Positions 43,653 through 52,824 of a stretch of DNA of 64,000 nt are shown here, in pieces. How positions within the stretch are numbered: the first letter of the stretch is position 1; every line of letters begins with the position of its first letter. Both the position numbers and the translations under genes were made by a program. Origin of the DNA: Nostoc sp. NMS8 (GTDB lineage: Bacteria > Cyanobacteriota > Cyanobacteriia > Cyanobacteriales > Nostocaceae). The notes under the pieces were generated by a model. That model had not been told where the DNA came from and made no database searches. It saw only the letters and a list, made by a program, of their open reading frames with translations. The stretch is taken from NCBI RefSeq assembly GCF_017115045.1, contig NZ_JABXKK010000099.1, forward strand, positions 1 through 64,000, written 5' to 3'.

Positions 43653-45365
43653 TTATACTGCAATTGTCTCCATCTGCTGAGAACTTTTCTGCAACATCGG
43701 GATAATTAGATCGGCAGGGATAGGACAACTGAAGTAGTAACCCTGTCCTTCATGACATCCCTGCATTTTCAAGTATTCAACCTGTTCTTGGGTTTCTACA
43801 CCCTCTGCTGTGATGTTCAATCGCAGGCTTTTTGCCAGAGCAATAATCGCATTAGTGACGGCAGCACTATCAGGATTGGACGTGACATCCTGCACAAATG
43901 ACTGATCAATCTTCAGCATATTCACAGGAAAGCGCTTCAAGTAGTTGAGTGAGGAATAACCGGTGCCGAAGTCGTCTAGAGCCAACCATATACCCAGTTC
44001 TCGTAATTTTTTTAAGGTTTTAACCGATCGCTCTATGTCACCCATCAAGAAGCTTTCCGTGACTTCCAGTTCGAGATCGGATGCTTGGAGTCCAGTCTCC
44101 TCAAGAATTTGGCTGACTATTTCAACCAGATAGGGTTGTTCAAATTGTCGAGCTGAAAGATTCACAGACATCCGAATCGGGGTAAATCCAGCAAGCTGCC
44201 AAGCACGGTTTTGGGCGCAAGCAGTTCGCAAAATCCATTCACCAATTTCGACGATCGCACCATTGGTTTCTGCAATGGGAATAAACTTTGCTGGAGAAAT
44301 CATACCTAATGTGGGATGTTGCCAGCGAATCAATGCTTCCATAGCTGTAATTTGTCCGCTATGTAAATCAATCAGAGGTTGATAATAAACCAGCATTTCG
44401 TTGCGGGTAAGCGCTCCACGTAATTCATTTTCTAAAGTTAATCGCTCCTGCAACTGAGCATTGATTTCCGGCGAATAGAATTGATATCGGCTACGTCCTT
44501 GCTGCTTTGCTTCATACAGTGCTATGTGAGCCTGTTGCAAAAGTTGATCTATGCTATTTTGCTCATTTATGCCATTCATGGTGATGCCGATGCTGACGGT
44601 GATATGAATCAAGTTACCCTCTAGAGAAAAAGGTTTACTGAGGGTACTTAACAATAGTTGAGACAGCTTAATTACACTTTCAAAAGAAACAATCTCTATA
44701 CGAGCAATGGCAAACTCATCTCCACTCAAATGAGCAATAATATCTGTTTGCCTTATGCAGCTTGATAATCTCTGAGCAACTGCTCTTAACAACAAATTTG
44801 TTGTTTCAGGCTCTAACCCATGACTAATATCAGTGAAATCATCAATACTCAGTAAAAAGACGGCTACAAGGCGCTGGTTGTTTTCAGGTTGGGATAAAAT
44901 CTGATTGAGGCGATCGCAGAATAAATCACGATTGGGTAATCCAGTTAGCTCGTCATAATTAGTGATGTAGTGAATTAATTCATCTAATTTGTGAAGAGTT
45001 TGTGAGGTATTCGCCATCAATGTACCCGCTTCATCAGTAAATTCTGTGGGTAATTCAGGTAAGGTTTTGGTGTTCAGATAATTTTGCAATGCAGCAGATG
45101 TCAAAATAACCGGTTTGAGGAGGTGGTGTAGCGCGTAGAGGGTGGCAGCCGTACCTGCTAACGTAGCCAACAAAGCAATGCTCATAACTCGGATCGCCAT
45201 CTCTAAAGAATAGGAGTTTGAGATGACGAAACTCAAGAGTAAAGTCAAAAGTGGTACGTGAGTTCCCAAAAATGCCACCAACATTATTTTACCGGTGTAA
45301 CTTTTTTTGAGCCATCCAAAACGAGCTAGGAACGAGTACAAGTAGAGGTTGTGATTGAGCTTCAT
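43653..45365 (-). CDS. GGDEF-EAL domain protein, likely c-di-GMP phosphodiesterase
   Basis: A 570-residue protein. Two N-terminal membrane helices (about 26-48 and 56-80) with a short HAMP-like segment are followed by a GGDEF domain (about 135-290) and an EAL domain (about 305-560). The GGDEF signature reads LSGDEF, so its first Gly is Ser and cyclase activity is doubtful. The EAL domain has MEALIRW near residue 345, DDFGTGYSS near residue 470 and AEGVET near residue 530, so it looks active. Predicted role: breakdown of c-di-GMP at the membrane. No sensor domain is apparent. Confidence 0.85.
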   Translation of the reverse strand: MKLNHNLYLYSFLARFGWLKKSYTGKIMLVAFLGTHVPLLTLLLSFVISNSYSLEMAIRVMSIALLATLAGTAATLYALHHLLKPVILTSAALQNYLNTKTLPELPTEFTDEAGTLMANTSQTLHKLDELIHYITNYDELTGLPNRDLFCDRLNQILSQPENNQRLVAVFLLSIDDFTDISHGLEPETTNLLLRAVAQRLSSCIRQTDIIAHLSGDEFAIARIEIVSFESVIKLSQLLLSTLSKPFSLEGNLIHITVSIGITMNGINEQNSIDQLLQQAHIALYEAKQQGRSRYQFYSPEINAQLQERLTLENELRGALTRNEMLVYYQPLIDLHSGQITAMEALIRWQHPTLGMISPAKFIPIAETNGAIVEIGEWILRTACAQNRAWQLAGFTPIRMSVNLSARQFEQPYLVEIVSQILEETGLQASDLELEVTESFLMGDIERSVKTLKKLRELGIWLALDDFGTGYSSLNYLKRFPVNMLKIDQSFVQDVTSNPDSAAVTNAIIALAKSLRLNITAEGVETQEQVEYLKMQGCHEGQGYYFSCPIPADLIIPMLQKSSQQMETIAV

Positions 45366-45926
45366 AAATTTTGTACGGGAGTTGCTAAATTAGTTCCGAG
45401 CTATTGGGTGTTTTTGATTCACAATTCAGTAGAATTAGCTCTTCTGGAACCCAACCCTGATGAGGTTATATATTATTGTTCCCAATATAGGTTTCTCTTT
45501 ATATGGATAACGATAAAGCTTCTGTAAAACTTATCTTTAATAAATTTCACAATTAATACCTAAATTATGTTGATTGTTATTAGTTTTTCTTTAGATGGTA
45601 TAAGAGTAAAAAATATATAGCGTTCTAAGTTGATTCGCGGAAAATAATTTTTATAACTAACCGCATAAACACAGAAAACGCAGAGATAAAGATAGATTTT
45701 CACGAATGATTTAGGACTGGTATCTGTTGTAAGGGACTTCCAAGAAATAAATTATCCATCTTGTGGGATCGGTGTCCCCACCCGTCCCAGATTTAGGGCG
45801 CTCATGTTGCCCACCCTCACAAGAAAATTTGGGGTGTTTTTTTATTTGGAAGTTCCTAAAGGCACAGCATTGCTGTCCCTTACGCATGGTCTATTTACCT
45901 AACCATTGCTGTAAACAAACAACAGA
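45366..45926. other. Non-coding region with a MITE-like repeat
   Basis: No gene found. AT-rich up to 45650, then AAACACAGAAAACGCAGAG (a dispersed Nostoc repeat) near 45670 and the repeat unit at 45734-45856. Confidence 0.45.
45734..45856. repeat. MITE-like unit with GGACTTCCAA ends
   Basis: GGACTTCCAAGAAATAAA at the left is inverted at the right as TTTATTTGGAAGTTCC. The middle has GTGGG and GCGCTCATGTTGCCCACCC. A related unit with a longer perfect stem lies at 52663-52785, and half of one near 26757. Confidence 0.55.
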
Positions 45927-46640
45927 TTATTTCTGACTAGAGCCTGAAAAGAGCAGATTTGTAACTTTCTCTAACACCTTTAATGCTGTTAATGAACCTC
46001 GAATCAGCCCAATAGCAGCAAGGGGTTGTCGAAGCATTGCCATTGCCAAAGGAAAAGGATTTAGAGAGCCATCAGAGTTAATTCCTGATGTGAGATCGGG
46101 GATATTATGCTGACAATCGTCGCTGACTACTCGCAATATTGCTACGGATACCCCGGCTGTATTGAAAAATTCTAGGGCGGTAAATCCTTCCATATCAACA
46201 ACATCAGCGGCCAAACTCTTACCCAAACGGCGTTTTTCGGCAGCAGACCAAATAACGCGATCGCTTGTCAGTGACTTGACTAAATTTAGTGGGGAGTGGG
46301 GAATAGGGAGTGCTGAGTGCAATTGGGCTGTAAAAGTGCGATCGCATTCTTGCTGTTTCCCCTGATAAACACAATCTTGATACAGCACAAGATCGCCAAC
46401 TGTATAGCGATCACTTAAGCTGCCACATAAACCCATAATCAGCACTCTGGATTTTGGAGCTAGAAATTGTCCTTGTTGCAAATATTTGAGTAGAGGTTTC
46501 ATGCCAACAGGTATAGCTACTATTGTTGGTATGGAGCCATTAATGCCGCTTAATCCGCGACACACAGCTTTATATTCTGCTCCCTGAGGCACCAGAATTG
46601 TGTTAATGGGTAAAAAATTAGACACTAGCGCTCTCAACAA
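45927..46640 (-). CDS. hpnG: Hopanoid-associated phosphorylase HpnG
   Basis: A 237-residue protein from TTG (46640, or the next TTG at 46637, better spaced from AAGGA). It belongs to the nucleoside phosphorylase/MTAN superfamily: ILVPQGAEYKAVCRGL near residue 16, VLIMGLCGSLSDRYTVGDLV near residue 66 and ADVVDMEGFTALEF near residue 145 (VDME is the ribose-binding Glu motif). HpnG removes adenine from adenosylhopane to give ribosylhopane. Residues about 103-120 (HSALPIPHSPLN) are repeat-derived. It is divergent from the RND gene with hpnA and hpnH beyond. Confidence 0.8.
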   Translation of the reverse strand: MLRALVSNFLPINTILVPQGAEYKAVCRGLSGINGSIPTIVAIPVGMKPLLKYLQQGQFLAPKSRVLIMGLCGSLSDRYTVGDLVLYQDCVYQGKQQECDRTFTAQLHSALPIPHSPLNLVKSLTSDRVIWSAAEKRRLGKSLAADVVDMEGFTALEFFNTAGVSVAILRVVSDDCQHNIPDLTSGINSDGSLNPFPLAMAMLRQPLAAIGLIRGSLTALKVLEKVTNLLFSGSSQK

Positions 46641-46783
46641 GTTTCCTTTTGTATTAAAAATTGGGTCATATCTGAGTCAGAATAAGTAATATTGCCGTTT
46701 AGTACTAACCAAAACTCGCAAACCGAAGGTGATTGCTGTAGCATGACTAAATAATTGTGTCACCCACACGATAATTTTCCAAG

Positions 46784-49468
46784 ATGGTAAAGCTTGATCG
46801 CTCAAAATCCGCACGAGAACTCTTCAATATTTCCAAATTGGCGATTCAATTTTCGTGGCTGACGGTGAGTTTTTGGATTGCCGTAACGGTAGCTGGGATT
46901 CTGGCTTTCAGTTCTCTTAAGTATGCCTTGTTTCCAGATATAACCTTTCCAGTGGTGGTTGTGAATGCTACAGCCCCCCTGACAACTGCCCTGGATACCG
47001 AGGCGAAGCTCACAAAACCCCTAGAAGAACGCCTCCGCTCCCTAGAAGGACTGGAGAATATTCGCTCATCCACCTATCCTAGTCAAACAGCCATTGCCCT
47101 TTCTTTTGCCGTTGGGACGAATTTAGAAACATCGACCAAAAAGGTTGAAACTGCCCTCAAGCAGTTGACTTTGCCTCCAGGAGCAACTTCTAAAATTATT
47201 CCCCTGAATTTAAACGAATCAGCCGCCATTAGTTATGCCATTGAGAGTCCCACACGGAATCTCAAAGATTTGACGAAATTGGCACAAGATGAGATTGTGA
47301 GTGCGATCGCTAAATTACCAGGAGTTCTGAAAGTCTCACTACTAGGCGCTGCTACTGCAATTCCTCCGGTAAATCCAGCGAATGCGAGTGCAGCAGCCGC
47401 TCAAGGTGGGGCGACATTAGTTAGGTTTAACGCTCAAGATGCACTGGCATTTCAAGTAATCAAACGCGGTAACGCTAACACTCTGGAAGTCGTGAGTCAG
47501 GTTGAGAAAGAAGTTCAAAGGCTACGCTCTACCCTGAAAGATGTCAAACTCACTTTAGCTGCCACCCAAGCAGAATATATCCGCCAAGCCACCCAGTCAA
47601 CAATTGATGCTTTGCTGGAAGCAGTCTTGCTATCAATAGTGGTAATTTTTCCTTTTTTATGGAACTGGCGGGCAACTCTTATCTCTGCCTTGGCAATTCC
47701 TACGTCCTTGTTAGCGACGTTTATCGTCATGGCGATTTTCGGCTTCAACCTGGAAACAATCACCCTGCTGGCGTTAGCTTTGGTGATTGGTAGTATTGTT
47801 GATGATGCGATCGTTGATGTAGAAAACATCATGCGACACGTTGAAGATGGGGAAACTCCCCGCCAAGCGGCGCTTTTAGCAACAAATGAGATTGGGTTGA
47901 CAGTTACCGCCGCCACTTTGACAGCAGTCGCAGTTTTTCTGCCCATAGGTTTGATGGGTGGGGTAATCGGTCAGTTTTTTAAACCTTTCGGCATAACTGT
48001 TTCAGCCGCGATGCTTGCTTCTATGCTAGTTGCTCGGACTTTATCTCCAGTTCTAGCTATCTACTGGCTGAAACCTAAATCCTCGCTATCTCCACGTCAG
48101 GAAGGAAAAATCTGGTTAGCTTTTACCCAATTTTACAGAAACTTGCTGAGTTGGTCTTTAAATCACCGCAAGATAGTTATCGGGTTAGCTGTCCTCAGCT
48201 TCATCGCAGGTATAGTGCTGATTCCACTCATTCCCAAAGGCTTTATTCCCAAACTCGATCGCGGCGAATTTAATATTGCTTATACAGCCCCTTTGCCAAG
48301 TATACCTAGTGGAGGAGAGCGACAGGGTATAAATTCCAATCCCCAGTCCCCAATCCCCAATCCCCAATCCCCCATTCCCAACCCTTTAAATGATTCTCTA
48401 GAGGTTGCGAAGAAACTAGAAGAGGTTGTGAGAAAATCACCGGCAGTTGAAACGGTATTTACTACTGTTGGTTCTCGTGAGGGTGAGCCGAATAAAGGAA
48501 TACTATATGTAAAGTTAAAGGGCGATCGCAAAATCACCACTGGAGAACTACAAGACCAATTGCGCTCCTCCTTACCTGCTCTTTCTGGGGTAACTACTAG
48601 TGTTGAAGATATTCAATTTGTCGATTCCGGCGGTCAAAAACCCCTGCAAATAGCATTACAAGGTGATAATCTCCAAGCTCTGAGCAAAGCAGTCAAAGTG
48701 ATTAAAGAAAAGATTCAGAGGCTACCGGGATTTGCTGATGTCACTATTACAGGTGAAACGAATCCACAGGGCACGGTTTTTCAGATCGAGCGTCTGAATA
48801 ATCAGCGCGTGGCCTACATCAGTGCTAATCTTGGTAAAAACCTATCTTTAGGTGATGCCACTGACAAAGTGGTGGCTGAAGCAAAGGCGGTGTTACCCTC
48901 TAATGTTTCCTTAAATTTGGGGGGAGACTCTGCTAACCAAAATAAAGTTTTTAGCAGTTTTGGAACTACTCTGGCCTTATCCGCCCTGTGCATTGTCATA
49001 GTACTAATTTTGTTATTCAAAAGCTGGGTAGACCCTCTAGTTATTGGTGTCTCTTTGCCTTTAGCATTAGTGGGGGCAATGTTGGCGCTACTGATTACCA
49101 AGAGCGACTTTGGCATGATCTCATTAATCGGTTTCGTCTTTTTATTGGGACTAGCAAATAAAAATGCCATTTTGCTTGTAGATTACATCAACCAGTTACG
49201 CAACGCTGGCTTAGAACGTACTGAAGCGATTCTCAAGACCGGATTAGTGCGCCTCAGACCAATTATGATGACCACTGCCTCTACAATTTTAGGAATGTTA
49301 CCGATCGCTTTAGGTTTAGGTGCGGGTTCGGAGTTGCGATCGCCTATGGCTGTAGCGATCGCAGGTGGACTAGTAACTTCAACTATCCTCAGCTTGATTG
49401 TTGTGCCAGTAGTTTACACCATTTTGGATGATTGGTTTCCCCGATTTAAGCAGAGGGGGACAGCTTGA
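46784..49468 (+). CDS. RND-family efflux permease (AcrB-like, shortened loops)
   Basis: An 894-residue inner-membrane RND transporter. Twelve helices are arranged in two halves: helix 1 at about residues 28-46, helices 2-6 at about 275-420, helix 7 at about 460-480 and helices 8-12 at about 725-885. The proton-relay residues appear intact: SIVDDAIVDVENI near residue 342 and ANKNAILLVDYI near residue 790. It is 130-150 residues shorter than AcrB; the periplasmic loop near residue 190 goes straight from the pore domain to the rest, so the outer-membrane-channel docking subdomain seems missing. Residues about 505-537 are repeat-derived (NPQSPIPNP twice). Its stop overlaps the hpnA start. Confidence 0.82.
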   Translation: MVKLDRSKSARELFNISKLAIQFSWLTVSFWIAVTVAGILAFSSLKYALFPDITFPVVVVNATAPLTTALDTEAKLTKPLEERLRSLEGLENIRSSTYPSQTAIALSFAVGTNLETSTKKVETALKQLTLPPGATSKIIPLNLNESAAISYAIESPTRNLKDLTKLAQDEIVSAIAKLPGVLKVSLLGAATAIPPVNPANASAAAAQGGATLVRFNAQDALAFQVIKRGNANTLEVVSQVEKEVQRLRSTLKDVKLTLAATQAEYIRQATQSTIDALLEAVLLSIVVIFPFLWNWRATLISALAIPTSLLATFIVMAIFGFNLETITLLALALVIGSIVDDAIVDVENIMRHVEDGETPRQAALLATNEIGLTVTAATLTAVAVFLPIGLMGGVIGQFFKPFGITVSAAMLASMLVARTLSPVLAIYWLKPKSSLSPRQEGKIWLAFTQFYRNLLSWSLNHRKIVIGLAVLSFIAGIVLIPLIPKGFIPKLDRGEFNIAYTAPLPSIPSGGERQGINSNPQSPIPNPQSPIPNPLNDSLEVAKKLEEVVRKSPAVETVFTTVGSREGEPNKGILYVKLKGDRKITTGELQDQLRSSLPALSGVTTSVEDIQFVDSGGQKPLQIALQGDNLQALSKAVKVIKEKIQRLPGFADVTITGETNPQGTVFQIERLNNQRVAYISANLGKNLSLGDATDKVVAEAKAVLPSNVSLNLGGDSANQNKVFSSFGTTLALSALCIVIVLILLFKSWVDPLVIGVSLPLALVGAMLALLITKSDFGMISLIGFVFLLGLANKNAILLVDYINQLRNAGLERTEAILKTGLVRLRPIMMTTASTILGMLPIALGLGAGSELRSPMAVAIAGGLVTSTILSLIVVPVVYTILDDWFPRFKQRGTA

Positions 49469-50451
49469 GCCAGGTTTTTGTCACGGGAGGTACGGGTTTT
49501 ATTGGTGCCCATTTGGTACGGTTGCTTCTGCAACAGGGTTATACAGTCAAAGCGTTGGTACGCTCAAGCAGCAATTTGGAGAATCTACGCGGTTTGGATG
49601 TGGAAATTGTCAAAGGCGATTTAAACGATCCAAATCTTTGGCAACAGATGGCAGGTTGTCAATATCTATTTCATGTCGCAGCTCATTATTCCCTCTGGCA
49701 AACAGACCGAGAGTTACTCCACCAGAACAATGTCCTGGGTACGCGCAATGTGTTAGCAGCAGCTCGCAAAGCGGAGATTGAGCGCACCGTCTACACCAGT
49801 TCCGTAGCGGCTATTGGGGTAGGCTCATCTGGTGAAGTCGTCGATGAAACACATCAGAGTCCCTTAGAAAAATTGGTGGGTGACTATAAAAAGTCTAAGT
49901 TTTTGGCTGAACAAGAAGCTATCCAAGCTGTTGCTAGAGGTCAAGAAGTAGTTATTGTCAATCCCAGCAGCCCTATTGGTTCGTTAGATATCAAACCTAC
50001 CCCAACAGGTGATATAATACTGCGGTTTTTACGACGGCAAATGCCTTTTTACTTGGATACTGGTCTAAATTTTATCGATGTGCGGGATGTGGCATGGGGG
50101 CATTTACTGGCTTTGCAACGGGGTAAATCAGGCGATCGCTATATCTTAGGTAATCAGAACCTCAGTCTCAAAGAACTACTCGAACAACTCGCTGATATCA
50201 CAGGTCTTAGCGCACCTCAACGAACAGTACCCGCTTGGCTGCCCCTGAGTGTTGCCTGGGTTGATGAAAAGATTCTCGCACCACTGGGAAAATCGCCCTC
50301 AGTACCATTGGATGGTGTTCGGATGGCGAAACAACCTATGTATTACAATGCTTCAAAGGCTGTACGAGAGTTGGGTCTACCTCAATCTTCGCTGAAAGTC
50401 GCACTCAAAGATGCTGTGGATTGGTTTGTTGCACAAGGTTACGTCAAATGA
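49465..50451 (+). CDS. hpnA: Hopanoid-associated NAD-dependent epimerase HpnA
   Basis: A 328-residue extended SDR. Rossmann motif FVTGGTGFIGAHLV (residues 4-17), DLNDPNLW near residue 52, the active-site tail GDYKKSKFLAEQEA (YxxxK near residue 139) and VNPSSPIGSLDIKPTPTGD, the HpnA-type substrate region. It is thought to act on sugar or ribose modification of the hopanoid side chain. The TTG start at 49465 overlaps the RND stop (TTGA), so translation is coupled. hpnH starts 108 bases downstream. Confidence 0.85.
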   Translation: MSQVFVTGGTGFIGAHLVRLLLQQGYTVKALVRSSSNLENLRGLDVEIVKGDLNDPNLWQQMAGCQYLFHVAAHYSLWQTDRELLHQNNVLGTRNVLAAARKAEIERTVYTSSVAAIGVGSSGEVVDETHQSPLEKLVGDYKKSKFLAEQEAIQAVARGQEVVIVNPSSPIGSLDIKPTPTGDIILRFLRRQMPFYLDTGLNFIDVRDVAWGHLLALQRGKSGDRYILGNQNLSLKELLEQLADITGLSAPQRTVPAWLPLSVAWVDEKILAPLGKSPSVPLDGVRMAKQPMYYNASKAVRELGLPQSSLKVALKDAVDWFVAQGYVK

Positions 50452-50559
50452 AAAATATAGCGATTCACGTGTGGATGCAATACGCGTTAGGGTAGCACAA
50501 GTACCCAGACCGATAATGACTGTGGTGTATTTATCTCTAAAAGAGGAGCGATCGCAACA

Positions 50560-51579
50560 ATGGCAGTTAATCTACAACAAGCTATGGATATTGGGAAGTA
50601 TCTGGTTACGCAACGTTTGAAAGGACGTAAACGCTTCCCCTTAGTATTGATGTTGGAACCTCTTTTTCGGTGTAATCTCGCTTGTACAGGTTGTGGTAAA
50701 ATCCAACATCCAAAGGAAATTTTAAAGCAAAACCTCACCCCAGAACAATGTTTTACCGCTGTGGAAGAATGTGGCGCACCAGTTGTCTCAATTCCTGGGG
50801 GAGAACCTCTGCTGCATCCTCAGATTGATAAGATTGTCCAAGGATTAATTGAGCGCAAGAAATATATTTACTTGTGTACCAATGGTTTGTTGTTAGAAAA
50901 GAACCTAGATAAGTTTCAACCTTCCCCTTACCTGACTTTTAGTGTGCATTTAGACGGAATGCGGGAGTTACACGATCAGTGTGTCGATCGCAAAGGTGTT
51001 TTTGATATTGCTGTCAAAGCCATTCGCGCCGCTAAAGCTAAAGGCTTTCGTGTCACCACTAACACGACGATCTTTGAAGGTACTGAACCCAAAGATATGC
51101 AAGAGTTCTTCGACTTTCTGGAAACCCTAAATACTGACGGGATGATGATTTCTCCCGGTTACAGTTACGAGTGGGCACCAGATCAAGATCATTTTCTCCA
51201 CCGTGAACAAACCCGCGCCCTCTTCCGGCAAATTCTGGCTCCATACAGAAGTGGTGAAAAAAACTGGAACTTCAATCACAATCCATTATTCCTAGATTTT
51301 CTCATTGGTGAGAAAGACTACGAATGCACGCCTTGGGGTAGCCCTAGTTATAGCGTTCTCGGTTGGCAAAAACCTTGCTATCTGCTGAACGAAGGTTATT
51401 ACTCTACGTTCAAGGAATTACTAGCCCAAACTGACTGGAGTCAATACGGCCAGAAGAGTGGTAATCCCAAGTGTGCCGATTGTATGGTTCACTGCGGCTA
51501 CGAACCCACCGCCGCAATGGATGCAATGCAACCGCAAAATATGGCACGTGCCCTTGGCAGTGTGTTTGGTAGGAACTAG
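50560..51579 (+). CDS. hpnH: Adenosylhopene transferase HpnH (radical SAM)
   Basis: A 339-residue radical SAM enzyme. The 4Fe-4S motif is CNLACTGC near residues 45-52 (CxxxCxxC); the SAM-binding GGE follows as SIPGGEPLLHP near residue 84. The C-terminal CADCMVHCGYEPTAA near residue 308 is the conserved SPASM-like Cys cluster of this family. HpnH adds the 5'-deoxyadenosyl radical of SAM to diploptene to make adenosylhopane, the first step of bacteriohopanepolyol side chains, upstream of HpnG. The start has AGAGGAG 12 bases before. A hairpin (51588-51621) follows. Confidence 0.92.
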   Translation: MAVNLQQAMDIGKYLVTQRLKGRKRFPLVLMLEPLFRCNLACTGCGKIQHPKEILKQNLTPEQCFTAVEECGAPVVSIPGGEPLLHPQIDKIVQGLIERKKYIYLCTNGLLLEKNLDKFQPSPYLTFSVHLDGMRELHDQCVDRKGVFDIAVKAIRAAKAKGFRVTTNTTIFEGTEPKDMQEFFDFLETLNTDGMMISPGYSYEWAPDQDHFLHREQTRALFRQILAPYRSGEKNWNFNHNPLFLDFLIGEKDYECTPWGSPSYSVLGWQKPCYLLNEGYYSTFKELLAQTDWSQYGQKSGNPKCADCMVHCGYEPTAAMDAMQPQNMARALGSVFGRN

Positions 51580-51587
51580 TAAATACT

Positions 51588-51621
51588 AAAGGGTGCGGTG
51601 GGCTATGCCTATGCACCCTTT
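51588..51621 (+). terminator. Hairpin after hpnH
   Basis: AAAGGGTGC (51588-51596) pairs exactly with GCACCCTTT (51613-51621). Stem of 9 bp, loop of 16; the following T-run is short. Confidence 0.5.
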
Positions 51622-51734
51622 AAAGGTTCTGATTCCACTGGAATGTATGCAACAACATCCAGTGAGGATAAAAAGAGGATACTTATTTAGAGATATTGCG
51701 ATCGACTTATACAAAATAATCAGGGAAAATACTC

Positions 51735-52550
51735 ATGCCATTTGTATCTATTCGTGATTTGCAAATGTATTATGAGATTCGTGGCACTGGTCAACGCCTA
51801 CTCAGTATTAGTGGTACTGGAGGAGACTTGCGGCGATCGCCTACTATTTTTGACTCACCGCTAGCCCCACACTTTGAAATTCTGGCTTACGATCAGCGCG
51901 GTCTCGGTCAAACTTCAAAACCTGATATTCCCTACACCATAGCAGATTACGCCGCCGATGCAGACTCTTTGTTAAACGCAGTCGGGTGGGAGAGCGCTCA
52001 TGCGATCGGAATTTCTTTCGGGGGTATGGTAGCCCAAGAGTTGGCACTGCACTATCCGCACCGTGTTGAACGTCTTGTTTTAGCCTGTACTAGTAGTGGC
52101 GGTGCTGGTGGATCATCATATCCACTACATGAACTCGTGAACCTTCCAATTGAGGAAGTGGCTCATCGGCAAATCACAATTGCTGATACCCGATGGCAAG
52201 AGGAAGCTTGGCTATCTAGCCGAACTGCACAATTTCAGGATTTAGTGAAGCTGACACTAGCAGCTGCTCAAGAGGGTGTAGACGAACCAAATCGTGAACT
52301 TGGCCGTCGTCGCCAGCTTGAGGCTCGTGCTTCTCACGATACACATAATCGACTTTCTCAACTGCATATTCCTGTCTATATCTGCGGCGGTCATCACGAT
52401 GGCATATCTCCTCCAGCCAATCTTGAGGCGATACACAAACAGATACCAGGTTCGTATTTAGAGTTCTTTAAAGGTGGTCATCGCTTTCTTTACCAAGACC
52501 CCCAAGCATTCAAGCGCGTTATCGCCTTTCTCCAAAATAAATTTGAGTAA
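51735..52550 (+). CDS. Alpha/beta hydrolase
   Basis: A 271-residue alpha/beta hydrolase. Nucleophile elbow GISFGG near residue 92 (Ser), AYDQRGLGQTSKPD near residue 52, the acid probably in GGHHDGISPP near residue 216 and catalytic His in FKGGHRFLYQD near residue 245. It resembles the 3-oxoadipate enol-lactonase/proline iminopeptidase-like group. It follows hpnH by 155 bases with a hairpin between, so it is probably a separate transcript. Substrate unknown. Confidence 0.8.
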   Translation: MPFVSIRDLQMYYEIRGTGQRLLSISGTGGDLRRSPTIFDSPLAPHFEILAYDQRGLGQTSKPDIPYTIADYAADADSLLNAVGWESAHAIGISFGGMVAQELALHYPHRVERLVLACTSSGGAGGSSYPLHELVNLPIEEVAHRQITIADTRWQEEAWLSSRTAQFQDLVKLTLAAAQEGVDEPNRELGRRRQLEARASHDTHNRLSQLHIPVYICGGHHDGISPPANLEAIHKQIPGSYLEFFKGGHRFLYQDPQAFKRVIAFLQNKFE

Positions 52551-52662
52551 TTTTACAAAGGAATTTCGTCTTGTTTCTCAACCCATTAATCCCAAAACCC
52601 TGATGTAGAGACGCGATTTATCGCGTCTTCTCTAAACCAATTATCTACACCAATAACCCTTA

Positions 52663-52785
52663 GGGACTGACAAATAAAAAAATATCCAATTTACTCTTGT
52701 GGGGTGGGCAACATGAGCGCTATATAGCCTGGGCGCTCATGTTGCCCACCCCACAATATTGGATAATTTATTTCTTTGAGTTTCC
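52663..52785. repeat. Inverted-repeat element with a 24-bp perfect core stem
   Basis: Bases 52697-52720 (TTGTGGGG...GAGCGC) are perfectly inverted at 52733-52756 around a 12-base loop, and the flanks extend the symmetry imperfectly to a GGGACTGACAAATAAA/TTTCTTTGAGTTTCC pair. Same family as 45734-45856. Confidence 0.6.
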
Positions 52786-52824
52786 TTAAATGAACCGTAT
52801 TACACCATAGCTGCCTTCTTCAAA

